From Paenibacillus stellifer (lineage in GTDB: Bacteria; Bacillota; Bacilli; Paenibacillales; Paenibacillaceae), in assembly GCF_000758685.1 (NCBI RefSeq), contig NZ_CP009286.1, positions 1,766,501-1,830,500 on the forward strand: 64,000 nt of DNA, in the 5' to 3' direction. The notes under the pieces were generated by a model. It worked only from the letters and a program-made list of their open reading frames with translations. It made no database searches and was not told where the DNA came from. The translations under genes and the position numbers were made by a program. Of this stretch, positions 35,434-46,633 are shown one piece after another. Positions within the stretch are counted from its first letter, which is position 1; every line of letters begins with the position of its first letter.

Positions 35434-35465
35434 TGTCTGGCGCTTTGAGCGCTGGGCATTTTTTA
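35434..35465 (+). terminator. Terminator after the exonuclease/TerD gene
   Basis: An 11-bp stem with three wobble pairs (TGTCTGGCGCT with AGCGCTGGGCA) is followed by TTTTTT. Confidence 0.75.
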
Positions 35466-35483
35466 TATGAAGAAACCACACAT

Positions 35484-35514
35484 AAAAAGCCCTGCGTCTC
35501 ACAAGACCAGGGCT
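35484..35514 (-). terminator. Terminator of the arabinofuranosidase gene
   Basis: On the minus strand AGCCCTG-GTCT, a TGTG loop and AGAC-G-CAGGGCT are followed by TTTTTATG, about 100 bases beyond the stop. Confidence 0.8.
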
Positions 35515-35615
35515 ATGTGTTACTATTCTGCACTCTTCGTAATTCTGGCGGTGAACCATCGCGTGTGCTGCGAATGTGCTTAATAGGAGTCGCGTTTCTG
35601 CGAGAGCTTAACCCC

Positions 35616-37491
<1,876 letters not shown>

Positions 37492-38394
37492 ATGTATCTC
37501 TCAACAAGCAAAGAGTCGCTGCTCGTCTACGAAGCGCTCGCCAGCGAGGTTCGCCTCAAAATCATCGAGCTGCTCGATGAGCGGCCAAGATCGATAAAGG
37601 AACTGGCAGCCGAACTGTACCTCAGCAGCGCCATTGTCAGTTCGCATGTGAGCAAGCTTCAGGAGGCCGGACTGGTAAGCGGCAAGATGTGCAGGGTGGA
37701 TGGAGCGACTTACAAAATATGCTCGCTCTCGGCCAATTATTTGCAAATCCGGCTCTCCCGTGCGCAGCAGACGGCGCAGAAGGTCGTGGAGTTCTCGGTG
37801 CCGATCGGGCAGTATACCGATTTTGAAGCCCATCCGACCTGTGGGATTGCGACGAAGGAACAGATCATCGGCTACTATGATGATCCCCGGTATTTTGCGG
37901 ACCCCCGGCGTATGGATGCAGGTATTATCTGGTTCGCCAAGGGTTATGTGGAATACCGGCTGCCCAATTATCTCGCCTCGGACCAGACTGTTCAGGAAAT
38001 CGAAATTTCCATGGAAATCGGTTCCGAAGCCCCGAAAATTAGCGAGAAGTGGCCGTCCGACATAGGCTTCACTCTGAACGGGGTGGACCTCGGGAAGTGG
38101 ACAAGCCCCGGAGACTTCGGGGCGACGAAGGGAAGATTCACCCCTGGCTGGTGGCATGCCGATGTGAATCAATACGGCACACTGAAGGTGCTGCGCATCC
38201 GTAAGACGGGAACATTCATGGACGGCCAGCAGATGTCGGGGATTTCCCTGGACGACGTAGACTGGCGCAAGGAGCAGTGGAGTTTTCGGATTACAGCAGA
38301 GCCCGCGGGCCGGAGAAGGGGAGGTCTAACTGTCTTTGGGCGCGGATTCGGCAATTATGATCAGGATTTGAATATTCGTGTGTATTATGAGTAG
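37492..38394 (+). CDS. ArsR-type helix-turn-helix regulator with a large C-terminal domain
   Basis: The 300-residue protein starts at ATG behind AGGAGGAAAGTAAC. Residues about 5-80 are a winged helix of the ArsR type (LASEVRLKIIELLDERPRSIKELAAELYLSSAIVSSHVSKLQEAGLV). The remaining 210 residues are much longer than a classic metal-sensing ArsR. They form an apparently beta-rich domain with several Trp and Gly motifs (GIIWFAKGYVEYRLPNYL, GFTLNGVDLGKW, FTPGWWHADVNQYGTLK), perhaps a carbohydrate or metabolite sensor. Similar proteins occur next to glycosidase genes in Paenibacillus-like genomes. It probably regulates the divergent arabinofuranosidase gene. Confidence 0.8.
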   Translation: MYLSTSKESLLVYEALASEVRLKIIELLDERPRSIKELAAELYLSSAIVSSHVSKLQEAGLVSGKMCRVDGATYKICSLSANYLQIRLSRAQQTAQKVVEFSVPIGQYTDFEAHPTCGIATKEQIIGYYDDPRYFADPRRMDAGIIWFAKGYVEYRLPNYLASDQTVQEIEISMEIGSEAPKISEKWPSDIGFTLNGVDLGKWTSPGDFGATKGRFTPGWWHADVNQYGTLKVLRIRKTGTFMDGQQMSGISLDDVDWRKEQWSFRITAEPAGRRRGGLTVFGRGFGNYDQDLNIRVYYE

Positions 38395-38551
38395 GCAGCG
38401 AAAAGTGTCTTCATCAGGCAAGCGGGGCGCGGCCGGTTCAGTGTTCCGCCTGTCTGTCGGTTATCTGTCGATCGTCTTCCGCTCGCCTGCCTAATGAAAT
38501 TTGGGCTGACGGAAAATAAATGCTGGAACTAAGCCCAAACCTTCTGTATTA

Positions 38552-38572
38552 TTAGTTAATAAATTTAACTAA
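38552..38572. promoter_or_regulatory. ROK/XylR-type operator
   Basis: TTAGTTAA and TTAACTAA, perfect 8-bp arms, are separated by TAAAT. XylR-type repressors bind TTAGTTT...AAACTAA-like sequences, so this is a convincing site for autoregulation by the downstream repressor. A TATTAT -10 (38547-38552) abuts it. Confidence 0.75.
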
Positions 38573-38628
38573 CTAAATCAGGGAGTTTGAGAGAAAAAAG
38601 TTTGAGAGAAGAGGAAGCAGGGGTTGAA

Positions 38629-39840
38629 ATGAAAGTAACCACGTCAGCAGGCACTCCGGCCTATTTGAAAAATCTGAATGAATGGACGCTGCTTGAGCGG
38701 ATCATTGCGGACGGGCCGCTATCCCGGGCGGAGCTCAGCCGCCGGACAGGGCTGAGCAAGCCGACGGTATCATCCGCCATTCTTCAACTGTTGGAACGCG
38801 GTTTGGTCAGGGAAACCGGGAGGGGAGATAACTCGCAGGGACGGAAATCGACGCTGCTCGAATTCAACCGGACCTGTTATTACGTGATCGGAATCGATCT
38901 CGGGGCTACCCGAATCCGAATGGCGCTTGGAGACCTGGAGGGGCAGATCTGCGGCTTCAGGCAGGCGCCGATGCCTGGGGAAGGCGTGCAGGGAGCAGAG
39001 CTTCAGGCCTTGATAATAGCCGAAGCGGAAGCTCTGCTGCGGGAGCAGGGCGTGACATGGCATAGCATCCAGGCCGCCACGATCGGAATACCGGGCATCG
39101 TCGATACGGCATCGGGGAAGGTATCCCAGCTTGTGTCACCACTTCCCGGGGCGGAGGAATCACTCTCGCGGGATCAATTGAATGCGCTGCTTCCGGTGCG
39201 CGTCGAGACGGAGAATGATGTCAATCTGGCCGCACTGGCTGAATACTCGATACGGCACAGCGTGGACTCTGGCTCTCTGCTCTATTTCTCGTTAGGGGAG
39301 GGAACCGGCGGAGGTCTTGTTCTGAATGGCGCCATCTTCCGCGGCTTCCGGGGAGCGGCCGGCGAATTCGCCAACATGACGCTGCGCGGAGAGAGAGTGG
39401 AGGAGATTCTCTCCGCGGGCGGGCTGATGCGCCTGGCTGCCCGCTTCGCCGGAGAAGCTGGAGAGAAAGAGGACCGCATGTTGAAGGCGTCCATAACGTC
39501 GCCGGAGAGATTGATTGAACAAGCAAGGGGCGAAGACCCTGCGGCGATAGTTGTTCTGGATGCCTATTGCGACCTGCTGGCCGAGGCGCTTACCAATGTC
39601 TGCGCCGTGATCGCTCCCGAGACAGTAGTGCTCGGTGGAGGCATCGGCTGCAACGGCGATGTGCTGCTGCCGAGACTCGAGAGCCGGCTGTCCGGATTCG
39701 CTAGCCGTCCGTCTCTGGTCGTCACCCGGCATCAGGAGAAGGATGTCGTTCTGGGAGCTATTCAGACGGCGGTGCAGGCGGCTCTCCGGAACATCCGGGA
39801 TGCCTATCAATCCTTGTCCCCATCTAATAATATGAATTGA
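38629..39840 (+). CDS. ROK family repressor (XylR/NagC-like)
   Basis: The 403-residue protein is assigned to ATG 38629 behind AGGGG; the frame runs back to a TTG at 38587. A winged helix (LLERIIADGPLSRAELSRRTGLSKPTVSSAILQLLERGLV) is followed by the ROK sugar-kinase fold: GIDLGATRIRMALGDL, then ENDVNLAALAEY, EGTGGGLVLNGAIFRGFRGAAGEF and VVLGGGIG. The ROK zinc-binding signature (GHxxxxxxGxxCxCGxxGC) is not evident, as in some XylR relatives. It overlaps the start region of the next ROK kinase gene and probably controls it and the following gene in response to a sugar. A XylR-like operator lies just upstream. Confidence 0.9.
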   Translation: MKVTTSAGTPAYLKNLNEWTLLERIIADGPLSRAELSRRTGLSKPTVSSAILQLLERGLVRETGRGDNSQGRKSTLLEFNRTCYYVIGIDLGATRIRMALGDLEGQICGFRQAPMPGEGVQGAELQALIIAEAEALLREQGVTWHSIQAATIGIPGIVDTASGKVSQLVSPLPGAEESLSRDQLNALLPVRVETENDVNLAALAEYSIRHSVDSGSLLYFSLGEGTGGGLVLNGAIFRGFRGAAGEFANMTLRGERVEEILSAGGLMRLAARFAGEAGEKEDRMLKASITSPERLIEQARGEDPAAIVVLDAYCDLLAEALTNVCAVIAPETVVLGGGIGCNGDVLLPRLESRLSGFASRPSLVVTRHQEKDVVLGAIQTAVQAALRNIRDAYQSLSPSNNMN

Positions 39841-39857
39841 ACACGGAGGTACTGACC

Positions 39858-40889
39858 TTGACAACCGACAACAGAGATACACATAGCGCGGTCTATTCCG
39901 CAGGATTGGATATCGGCGGAACCAAGACATTGATTTGTCTGACGGATCACAATGGAGCCATTCAAGCCGAGCATAAGCTTGAGACCAAGCTGAGCCACGA
40001 TCCCCGGCAGTTTTTTCTATGGCTGTTCGGGGAACTGGATCGATTGTGCCGGACATATGGCTCATCGCTTACTGAACTCGCCGGAATCGGCATCGGACTG
40101 CCAGGCGTCATGAATGAATCAACGGGGATTCTATCGAGCGCCCCGGCGCTGAATTGGCCGCATGAAGACATACGTCCTATTATTTCCCGCTACTACTCCG
40201 GCGTCGTCGTTCTCGATAATGATGTCAACATGGCTGCGCTTGGAGAACAGGCCGCCGGAGCGGCTGCAGGTGCGGAGCATTTTATGATGATTACGGTCGG
40301 TACGGGCATCGGAGGTGCGTTGTTCCTGAACGGACAGCTGTACCGTGGAGCCCGCTATTCCGCCGGGGAAATCGGTTATCTGAATCTTGGACCCGGAGCG
40401 AATGAAGGCATAGATGTACATACGGGTGACAAGCCGGAGGACAGTGAATTCGGGCCGTTCGAGCTGGCTGTGTCGGGTACCGGCATCGGCAGGCAGGCCG
40501 CTGAACTTGTACAGGATGCCCCCGATACGACGCTGGTCACGAAGCTGGCTTCCGGGACCGTCCCCGAGGCCAGGCATGTGTTCGAAGCCGCTAGGCAAGG
40601 AGACGATGCTGCGGCTTCCATCCTGAACCGGGCCTATGATCTTATGGCGGTAACGATCAAGAACATACTCATTACTCTTGATCTGGAGCTAATTGTACTT
40701 GGCGGTGGCGTCGTTGAGAAGAATGTGGGCTATGAGGCGGAGATAGCGAGACGAATCAGCCGCTACACCCCTCAAACTTCCGTCCCGATCCGCAGGGCGA
40801 AGCTTGGCAACAGCGCCGGCGCCATCGGCGCGGCGGCGGCTGCAAGAAGCAGGCTGGCAGCAGCTGGCCGCAGTCCGATGACTCTCTGA
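39858..40889 (+). CDS. ROK family sugar kinase (glucokinase-like)
   Basis: The 343-residue protein is assigned to TTG 39858, eight bases after GGAGG; the frame also has a TTG at 39837. ATP-binding phosphate 1 motif AGLDIGGTKTLICLTD, LDNDVNMAALGE, a second glycine-rich loop VGTGIGGALFLNGQLYRGA and LIVLGGGVVEKN place it among ROK kinases/regulators. It has no helix-turn-helix. The zinc motif expected in glucokinases is replaced by a region without the Cys residues (NLGPGANEGIDVHTG), so sugar specificity may differ. It follows the ROK repressor directly and may phosphorylate a hexose released by the neighbouring enzymes. Confidence 0.87.
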   Translation: MTTDNRDTHSAVYSAGLDIGGTKTLICLTDHNGAIQAEHKLETKLSHDPRQFFLWLFGELDRLCRTYGSSLTELAGIGIGLPGVMNESTGILSSAPALNWPHEDIRPIISRYYSGVVVLDNDVNMAALGEQAAGAAAGAEHFMMITVGTGIGGALFLNGQLYRGARYSAGEIGYLNLGPGANEGIDVHTGDKPEDSEFGPFELAVSGTGIGRQAAELVQDAPDTTLVTKLASGTVPEARHVFEAARQGDDAAASILNRAYDLMAVTIKNILITLDLELIVLGGGVVEKNVGYEAEIARRISRYTPQTSVPIRRAKLGNSAGAIGAAAAARSRLAAAGRSPMTL

Positions 40890-40921
40890 CATCAGGCGCG
40901 AAGAGGAGGATAATCTGATCA

Positions 40922-41086
40922 ATGAAACGGGAAACGCGAATCCTGAGAGGAAGATTTGGGCAGATTTGCGCCCAGAGCAGAGAGTCGGAAGTGCTGGTTA
41001 AAATGCGTGGGCCTTATCTGTTTACAGCTCTGAATGACGGGACGTTCAAACCCTGTGTTACCCGACCAGACGGTACTATCAAGTGA
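40922..41086 (+). CDS. Possible 54-residue small protein
   Basis: ATG 40922 lies 12 bases after GGAGGATAAT, a rather long spacing. It opens a basic frame MKRETRILRGRFGQI to RPDGTIK, with no recognised domain or hydrophobic segment. It is located in the 296-base gap between the ROK kinase and the next gene. It could be chance; the rest of the gap shows no other feature. Confidence 0.3.
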   Translation: MKRETRILRGRFGQICAQSRESEVLVKMRGPYLFTALNDGTFKPCVTRPDGTIK

Positions 41087-41185
41087 TGTTCGGCATTGAG
41101 ACACGATCGCGCCACCGGTTAATCACCTCTAAAATAGCAGAGCGCTCCGCGTGAACATCGATGTGGACAGACGGGAGAGGAACAG

Positions 41186-42916
41186 ATGTTTAACAAGCTA
41201 ACCGCCTTGAACGACAAATGGACTGAGGAATCGGTCCAGCGGCAAATTATGGACAAGGATAACCGTTATTTTGGGGGCATACGCGATCCGTACACCGGCG
41301 TCGCCTGGCCCAGCCATACCGGCACCGCGCTGATCCTGGCGGTATGGACCGGCTCGCTGCTGGGCCCGTCTTCCGGATATTACCGAAGCCTTGAGCTTCT
41401 GGCCAGACTGGAGGAAGGGATGGACTTCATGCTGCGCTTTCAGCATGAAGACGGCACCATCTCCCCGGGGTGGACTAATTATCACTCCCCGCCGGACACG
41501 GCTTTTGTCGTCGTCGGACTAGCCAATGTGCTTACGCTGATTAATCGGGATGAATGGGAGAAGCTGGACGCATTAAAGGAAAAGGTCGGACTGTTCCTCC
41601 AGCGGACGGTTCCGGCCATGCTGACCGGCGGTGTGCATACGCCCAATCACCGTTGGGTGCTTACGGCGGCTTTGGGTTCTCTATATCGCATCTTTGGCCT
41701 ACAGGAGCTAAAGACGCGGGCCGATGAGTGGCTTCGGGAGGGAATGGACATTACGCCTGACGGCGAATGGACCGAGCGAAGCAACGGGATCTACAACACG
41801 GTCAGCGATATTATGCTCTATTATGCTGCACAGGACCTGGAGCGTCCGGAGCTGCTTGAGCCTGTCCGCCGGAATTTGCGGATGATGAAGTATCTGGTGC
41901 ATCCGGACGGCGAAGTCGTGACCGATTACTCGGGCCGCCAGGACTTCGGCAGCATCCACACGCTAGAAGATTATTATCTCACGTACAAACTAATGGCGGA
42001 GCATGATCAGGACCCCGAATTCGCCGCCATGGCTGAACTGGCTGGTGCAGGGGTAACGAATCCCGGTTCGCTTCCGAACAACAGTATGCTGGGATTTCTG
42101 CTGTATCCGCAAATGCATGCCAATTCCGTTACGCCCGGTAAGCTGCCCGTCACTTACCGGAAGGTCATCAACCAGACCTTTAACCGGCAGGAGCTGTTGT
42201 CCGCCATCGAGAAGACCGGCCACGGCGGCAGGATCTTTCACAGCAAGCTGCACAAGGAGTTCGGAGCGCCGGTTGCCCGCATCCGCCGGGAGAAGACGAG
42301 CGCCACCGTCATGACGGAGACCTCCTCGTTCTTCTCGTTAAGACACGGCAAGGTCCGTCTGCTCGGCGTGCAGCTGGCGTCCAGCTTCGAGCCGGGACTT
42401 ATCACCATGACCTCTATTGAGGAGACGGAGGATTCTTATAAACTGGAGGCCGTAATGGAAAAAGGATACTACGGCCCGGTCCCGGAAGAGAAGCTGCCGC
42501 CTTCCGCCGATGGGCCATCCAGTCCCTGGTATCTGCTCCCCCATCAGGATCGTCCGTTTACCCATGCCCAGCGCAGCCGCGTTCATGCGTCCGTGACGGA
42601 AACAGATGAAGGCTGGAAGCTGCGTCTCGTATCCGGCGAGCCGTCCGACGTTCTGACCCAGGTTGTGCTGCTGTTCGGCTCCGAAGGAAGCCTGGAGGGA
42701 GAACTGCACTCTGCTCCAGGGCTGAGAGAGACATCGTTCTGGACCGGAGGGAAGCTGCGCTATTCAGCCGGAGAAGATTGGATGGAGCTGGATCATGGAG
42801 TCCATGACCACATACAGGCCGGGATTCGGGGAATGGCATATCCGGACGGCTGCCTCAAGGTGATCATCAATCTGATTACGCCGCTGGACTATACGCTCAC
42901 GATCAGACTTTCATAG
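41186..42916 (+). CDS. Uncharacterised alpha/alpha-toroid-like protein, probable polysaccharide-active enzyme
   Basis: The 576-residue protein starts at ATG behind GGGAGAGGAAC. The first 340 residues are helical with repeated aromatic motifs (GTALILAVWTGSLLGPSSGYYRSL, TPNHRWVLTAALGSLYRIF, ERSNGIYNTVSDIMLYYAA). The last 230 look like a beta-sheet domain. This combination recalls alpha/alpha-toroid polysaccharide lyases and heparinase II/III-like proteins, but I do not recognise a named family or a safe catalytic residue. There is no signal peptide, so it would act in the cytoplasm on oligosaccharides. It ends the ROK-containing glycan region and is followed by a terminator. Confidence 0.6.
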   Translation: MFNKLTALNDKWTEESVQRQIMDKDNRYFGGIRDPYTGVAWPSHTGTALILAVWTGSLLGPSSGYYRSLELLARLEEGMDFMLRFQHEDGTISPGWTNYHSPPDTAFVVVGLANVLTLINRDEWEKLDALKEKVGLFLQRTVPAMLTGGVHTPNHRWVLTAALGSLYRIFGLQELKTRADEWLREGMDITPDGEWTERSNGIYNTVSDIMLYYAAQDLERPELLEPVRRNLRMMKYLVHPDGEVVTDYSGRQDFGSIHTLEDYYLTYKLMAEHDQDPEFAAMAELAGAGVTNPGSLPNNSMLGFLLYPQMHANSVTPGKLPVTYRKVINQTFNRQELLSAIEKTGHGGRIFHSKLHKEFGAPVARIRREKTSATVMTETSSFFSLRHGKVRLLGVQLASSFEPGLITMTSIEETEDSYKLEAVMEKGYYGPVPEEKLPPSADGPSSPWYLLPHQDRPFTHAQRSRVHASVTETDEGWKLRLVSGEPSDVLTQVVLLFGSEGSLEGELHSAPGLRETSFWTGGKLRYSAGEDWMELDHGVHDHIQAGIRGMAYPDGCLKVIINLITPLDYTLTIRLS

Positions 42917-42969
42917 AAGGCGATCATCATTTTGGAAAAAAACTGAAACAGAAACACCTTTAAACCTTT

Positions 42970-43000
42970 AAGCTGTCGGGAACGTCCCGGCGGCTTTTTT
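42970..43000 (+). terminator. Terminator after the toroid-like gene
   Basis: A 12-bp stem (AAGCTGTCGGGA with TCCCGGCGGCTT, two wobbles) is followed by TTTTTT. Confidence 0.85.
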
Positions 43001-43060
43001 ATATGTGAGCATTTTGCATGAATCTATGGAGTGGTCCATAAATAGAAAATTATTACTTTT

Positions 43061-43085
43061 ATTGTATATTGTGATAAAATACAAT
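43061..43085. promoter_or_regulatory. Palindromic candidate operator upstream of the activase gene
   Basis: ATTGTAT and ATACAAT are separated by 11 bases and contain TTGTGATAAAATACAA with a TAAAAT -10-like hexamer. The half site TTGTGA recalls Rex or FNR/CRP sites, but spacing does not fit either consensus exactly. Confidence 0.4.
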
Positions 43086-43133
43086 CCTTTAGTGTAAATT
43101 AACTGAAAACAAACGGAAGCGGGAGATGTGTTC

Positions 43134-46100
43134 ATGAATGTCATCACCCAACCGGCGAGCTCCTTGATCATCGGTATCGATGTCGGCTCGACCACGGTCA
43201 AAGCAACAGTAGTGGATCCGGACAGCAGAGCAATCCTATGGTCGGACTATCAGCGTCACCATACGAAGCAGGCGGAGAAAGTAATGGAATTATTGCTTGT
43301 TATCAGCAGCAAATTTCCGGAAGTTAAGCAGGACAACATTCGCGTCTTTGCGACCGGCTCCGGCAGCGGGCCTATTGCTCCGCATATCGGAGCCAAATTT
43401 GTGCAGGAAGTCAACGCGGTTACTATGGCTGTAGAGCAGCTGCATCCCGACGCCGGGAGCGTAATTGAGCTTGGAGGACAGGATGCCAAGATCATTATTT
43501 TTAAGGAAAACAAGGAGACGGGGAGCAAGCAGGTATTCACGTCCATGAACGATAAATGCGCATCCGGAACCGGGGCGACGATTGACAAATGCATGATCAA
43601 AGTGGGGATGCCTATGGAAGAGGTGGGCAAGCTGCATTTTGATGATTCGAAGCTGCATCATGTGGCCGCCAAATGCGGGGTATTTGCCGAGACGGATATC
43701 GTGAACTTGGTGAAGAGCGGCATTCCATCACCGGAAATCATGTGTTCGCTGGCGGATGCGATCGTCATGCAGAACCTTTCCGTTCTTACCCGCGGCAATA
43801 CGCTCCGGCATCATGTGCTGCTTCTGGGGGGGCCGAATACTTACCTGCCTTTTCTGCAGGAATGCTGGAGGAAGCGGATTCCAGAGACTTGGCGGGATCG
43901 GGGGTACGATTATCCGGCGCGGGCGCCGATCGAGGATCTGATCTTTGTGCCGGAGCATTCGCAGTATTACGCCGCTTATGGAGCGGTTCTGTACGGGCTT
44001 TACGAGCCTGCGGATGTCGGTATTTATCAGGGGCTGGAGGGGTTGAAGGCTTTTATTGCCCACGGGCGCAATGCCGGACTTGGCGAGAAGGCCGGGCCGC
44101 CGCTGGCAGGCTCCGAGGACGAGTTGAAGCAATTCCGCCGCAGCTACAGCATTCCCCCGTTTGAGCAGGCGGTTTTTGCTCCAGGGCAGAAGGTGAAGGC
44201 GGTGATCGGTGTTGACGGCGGCTCCACCTCATCCAAGGCCGTTCTGGTGGATGAACAAGGGAGGGTTCTCCTGAAGGAATACCAGCTCTCCAAAGGCAAT
44301 CCGCTGGAAGACACGAAGGAAATGCTGCTTCGCATTCGTGACAAGGTGCGGAAGCAGGGAGCCGAATTGGAGATTATCGGGTTTGGTGCCACGGGATATG
44401 CTGCGGATGTTCTGGAGCAGACGCTGAAGGCGGATGTCAATATCGTGGAGACGGTTGCTCATATGATGAGTGCGGTCCGCCAATTCGGCGACATTGATGT
44501 CATCTGCGATATCGGAGGGCAGGATATCAAGGTTCTGTTCCTGAAGAACGGGGATATCCGGGGCTTCAAGCTGTCGAATCAATGCTCGGCCGGGAACGGG
44601 ATGCTGCTGCAGGCCATGGCCGACCAGTTCGGCATTCCGGTCGAGGAATACGCGGACACGGCTTTCAGAGCCAGCCTTAGCCCGAAATTCTCTTACGGCT
44701 GCGCCGTGTTCCTTGATGCGGATCGGGTGAATTTTCAGAAAGAGGGATATTCCAAAGAAGAATTGCTCGCCGGACTCGCTCTCGTCCTGCCGAAGAACGT
44801 GTGGCAATACGTCGTTCAGATTCCCCGCATGGCCGGGCTTGGCCGCAGGTTCGTGCTGCAGGGCGGCACCCAATATAATCTGGCGGCGGTTAAAGCCCAG
44901 GTCGATTACATCAAGATGAGGGTCCCGAATGCCGACATTTACATTCATCCGCATCCGGGGGAAGCGGGAGCGATCGGAGCGGCTATGGAAACACTGCGCG
45001 TAGTCAAGCGCCGGGGGTATTCCACTTTTCTTGGACTCGATACTGCGATTGATCTCCGGTATGAGAGCCGCAACGATGACTACACCCGCTGCCAGTTCTG
45101 TCCCAATCACTGCAGCCGCACCTTTATCGACTCCAGGACGCCGGACGGACATACCGCCCGGTACATTTCCGGCTTCTCCTGCGAGAAGGGGACGGTGGAA
45201 GACCAGGAAGCGGTCGTCAAGCTGATGAAGGAACGGCAGGAGTTGAGACGGCAGTTCCCCAATCTCGTCGAATACGAAGCGCGCCGCATGTTTCAGCATC
45301 TTTATGATGCCGAGCCGCTGCCCGAACCGGAGCCGCCATCGAAGGACGCAGCCCGATCGAAGCCAGAGTGGCTCCGGAGATTGCGCAGCAGGCATTCCAA
45401 ACCCGGCCAGCTTGGCTTTGCGCGTTCCTCCGCCGAGGCGCTGGAATGGCGCAGGAAGATCCGCATCGGGATTCCCCGGGTGCTAAACATATGGTCAACG
45501 GCGCCCTTTTGGCGCACCTATTTCGAGGCGCTCGGCGTAGAAGGGCGAAATATCGTATTTAGCGATTACAGCAGTGAGAGAATGTGGCAGGAAGGCGGGA
45601 AGTACGGCTCGATCGACCCGTGCTATCCGTCCAAAGTAGCCCAAGCCCATGTTCATAACCTGCTGTTCAAGCATCATAAGACAAAGGCGCTGGATATTCT
45701 CTTTTTTCCGTGCATCACCCATCTGCCTACGCAATTGAACAATGTGATGGATTCGTTAAGCTGCCCGGTCGCGGCCGGCGCCCCGAACGTGATCAAGGCT
45801 GCTTTTACCAAGGAAGTGAATTTCTTCGCTGACCGGGGCATCGTGTATCTGGACCCGGCTGTGACGTTTATTGAACGGAATCTGATGAAAAGACAGCTGT
45901 ATGAGGCATTTGCTGAAAGGCTGCAAATTACGGAGGATGAAAGTGATTTTGCCGTAGAACAAGGCTGGAAGGCGCTGGAGCAATTCGATGAGGAAATGAT
46001 GGAGAAGGGACGCTTGATTCTGGAACAGGTTGAACGGGAGAATAGACTCGCCATATTGATGATCGGGCGTCCCTATCATTCTGATCCGGGGCTCAATCAC

Positions 46101-46631
46101 GGCGTTCTTGAAGAGTTCCAGGTATTGGGTTATCCGATTCTGTCCATGCGCTCCATCCCCAAGGAGGAGGCCTGGCTGAGCCGCTTTTTCGAAGGCGACC
46201 TGAAGAGCGGCCGGGTGGCGACCGCGCTGGAAATCGGTGATGTGTGGCCGGAGAATTTCAGTGCGGGCAGCGCGCAAAAAGTGTGGGCCGTCAAGTTCGC
46301 AGCACGTCATCCCCATGTGGCGGTGCTCGATCTGTCCAGCTTCAAATGCGGACATGACGCGCCGACTTATGGGCTGATCGATTCGGTTATCTCCTCGGCC
46401 GGCGCTCCGTACTCGGCGCTCCATGAAATCGACGGCAACAAGCCAAGCGGGTCGATCAAAATCCGGGTGAAGACGTACGCTCACAGTCTGGAGCTTCATG
46501 AAGAGCGGCTGCAGGATTTGGCCCGAAAAAAAGCGGAGCTGCAGCAGGTCATCGAGCAAAAACGGGCGGAGCTGATTGGATTGAGCAACGACGAGCATAT
46601 CGGAGACATCTCATACGAAGGAGTGAATTGA
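43134..46631 (+). CDS. Double-activase BadF/BadG/BcrA/BcrD protein of the 2-hydroxyacyl-CoA dehydratase activator family
   Basis: The 1165-residue protein is assigned to ATG 43134 (GGGAG, spacing 8). Two ASKHA ATPase domains are joined. The first (about 12-310) has GIDVGSTTVKATVVD, NDKCASGTGATID and KCGVFAETD. The second (about 355-635) has GVDGGSTSSKAVLVD, SNQCSAGNGM and YGCAVFLDADRV; both keep the two Cys that hold a bridging [4Fe-4S] cluster in HgdC-type activases. A cysteine cluster CxxCxxxC (653, 656, 660) and a domain starting IGIPRVLNIWSTAPFWRTYF, the DUF2229 type, follow. Family members use ATP to drive an electron into a dehydratase. The 0-4 base spacing to the next gene indicates an operon. 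The substrate is unknown. Confidence 0.88.
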   Translation: MNVITQPASSLIIGIDVGSTTVKATVVDPDSRAILWSDYQRHHTKQAEKVMELLLVISSKFPEVKQDNIRVFATGSGSGPIAPHIGAKFVQEVNAVTMAVEQLHPDAGSVIELGGQDAKIIIFKENKETGSKQVFTSMNDKCASGTGATIDKCMIKVGMPMEEVGKLHFDDSKLHHVAAKCGVFAETDIVNLVKSGIPSPEIMCSLADAIVMQNLSVLTRGNTLRHHVLLLGGPNTYLPFLQECWRKRIPETWRDRGYDYPARAPIEDLIFVPEHSQYYAAYGAVLYGLYEPADVGIYQGLEGLKAFIAHGRNAGLGEKAGPPLAGSEDELKQFRRSYSIPPFEQAVFAPGQKVKAVIGVDGGSTSSKAVLVDEQGRVLLKEYQLSKGNPLEDTKEMLLRIRDKVRKQGAELEIIGFGATGYAADVLEQTLKADVNIVETVAHMMSAVRQFGDIDVICDIGGQDIKVLFLKNGDIRGFKLSNQCSAGNGMLLQAMADQFGIPVEEYADTAFRASLSPKFSYGCAVFLDADRVNFQKEGYSKEELLAGLALVLPKNVWQYVVQIPRMAGLGRRFVLQGGTQYNLAAVKAQVDYIKMRVPNADIYIHPHPGEAGAIGAAMETLRVVKRRGYSTFLGLDTAIDLRYESRNDDYTRCQFCPNHCSRTFIDSRTPDGHTARYISGFSCEKGTVEDQEAVVKLMKERQELRRQFPNLVEYEARRMFQHLYDAEPLPEPEPPSKDAARSKPEWLRRLRSRHSKPGQLGFARSSAEALEWRRKIRIGIPRVLNIWSTAPFWRTYFEALGVEGRNIVFSDYSSERMWQEGGKYGSIDPCYPSKVAQAHVHNLLFKHHKTKALDILFFPCITHLPTQLNNVMDSLSCPVAAGAPNVIKAAFTKEVNFFADRGIVYLDPAVTFIERNLMKRQLYEAFAERLQITEDESDFAVEQGWKALEQFDEEMMEKGRLILEQVERENRLAILMIGRPYHSDPGLNHGVLEEFQVLGYPILSMRSIPKEEAWLSRFFEGDLKSGRVATALEIGDVWPENFSAGSAQKVWAVKFAARHPHVAVLDLSSFKCGHDAPTYGLIDSVISSAGAPYSALHEIDGNKPSGSIKIRVKTYAHSLELHEERLQDLARKKAELQQVIEQKRAELIGLSNDEHIGDISYEGVN

Positions 46632-46633
46632 GC

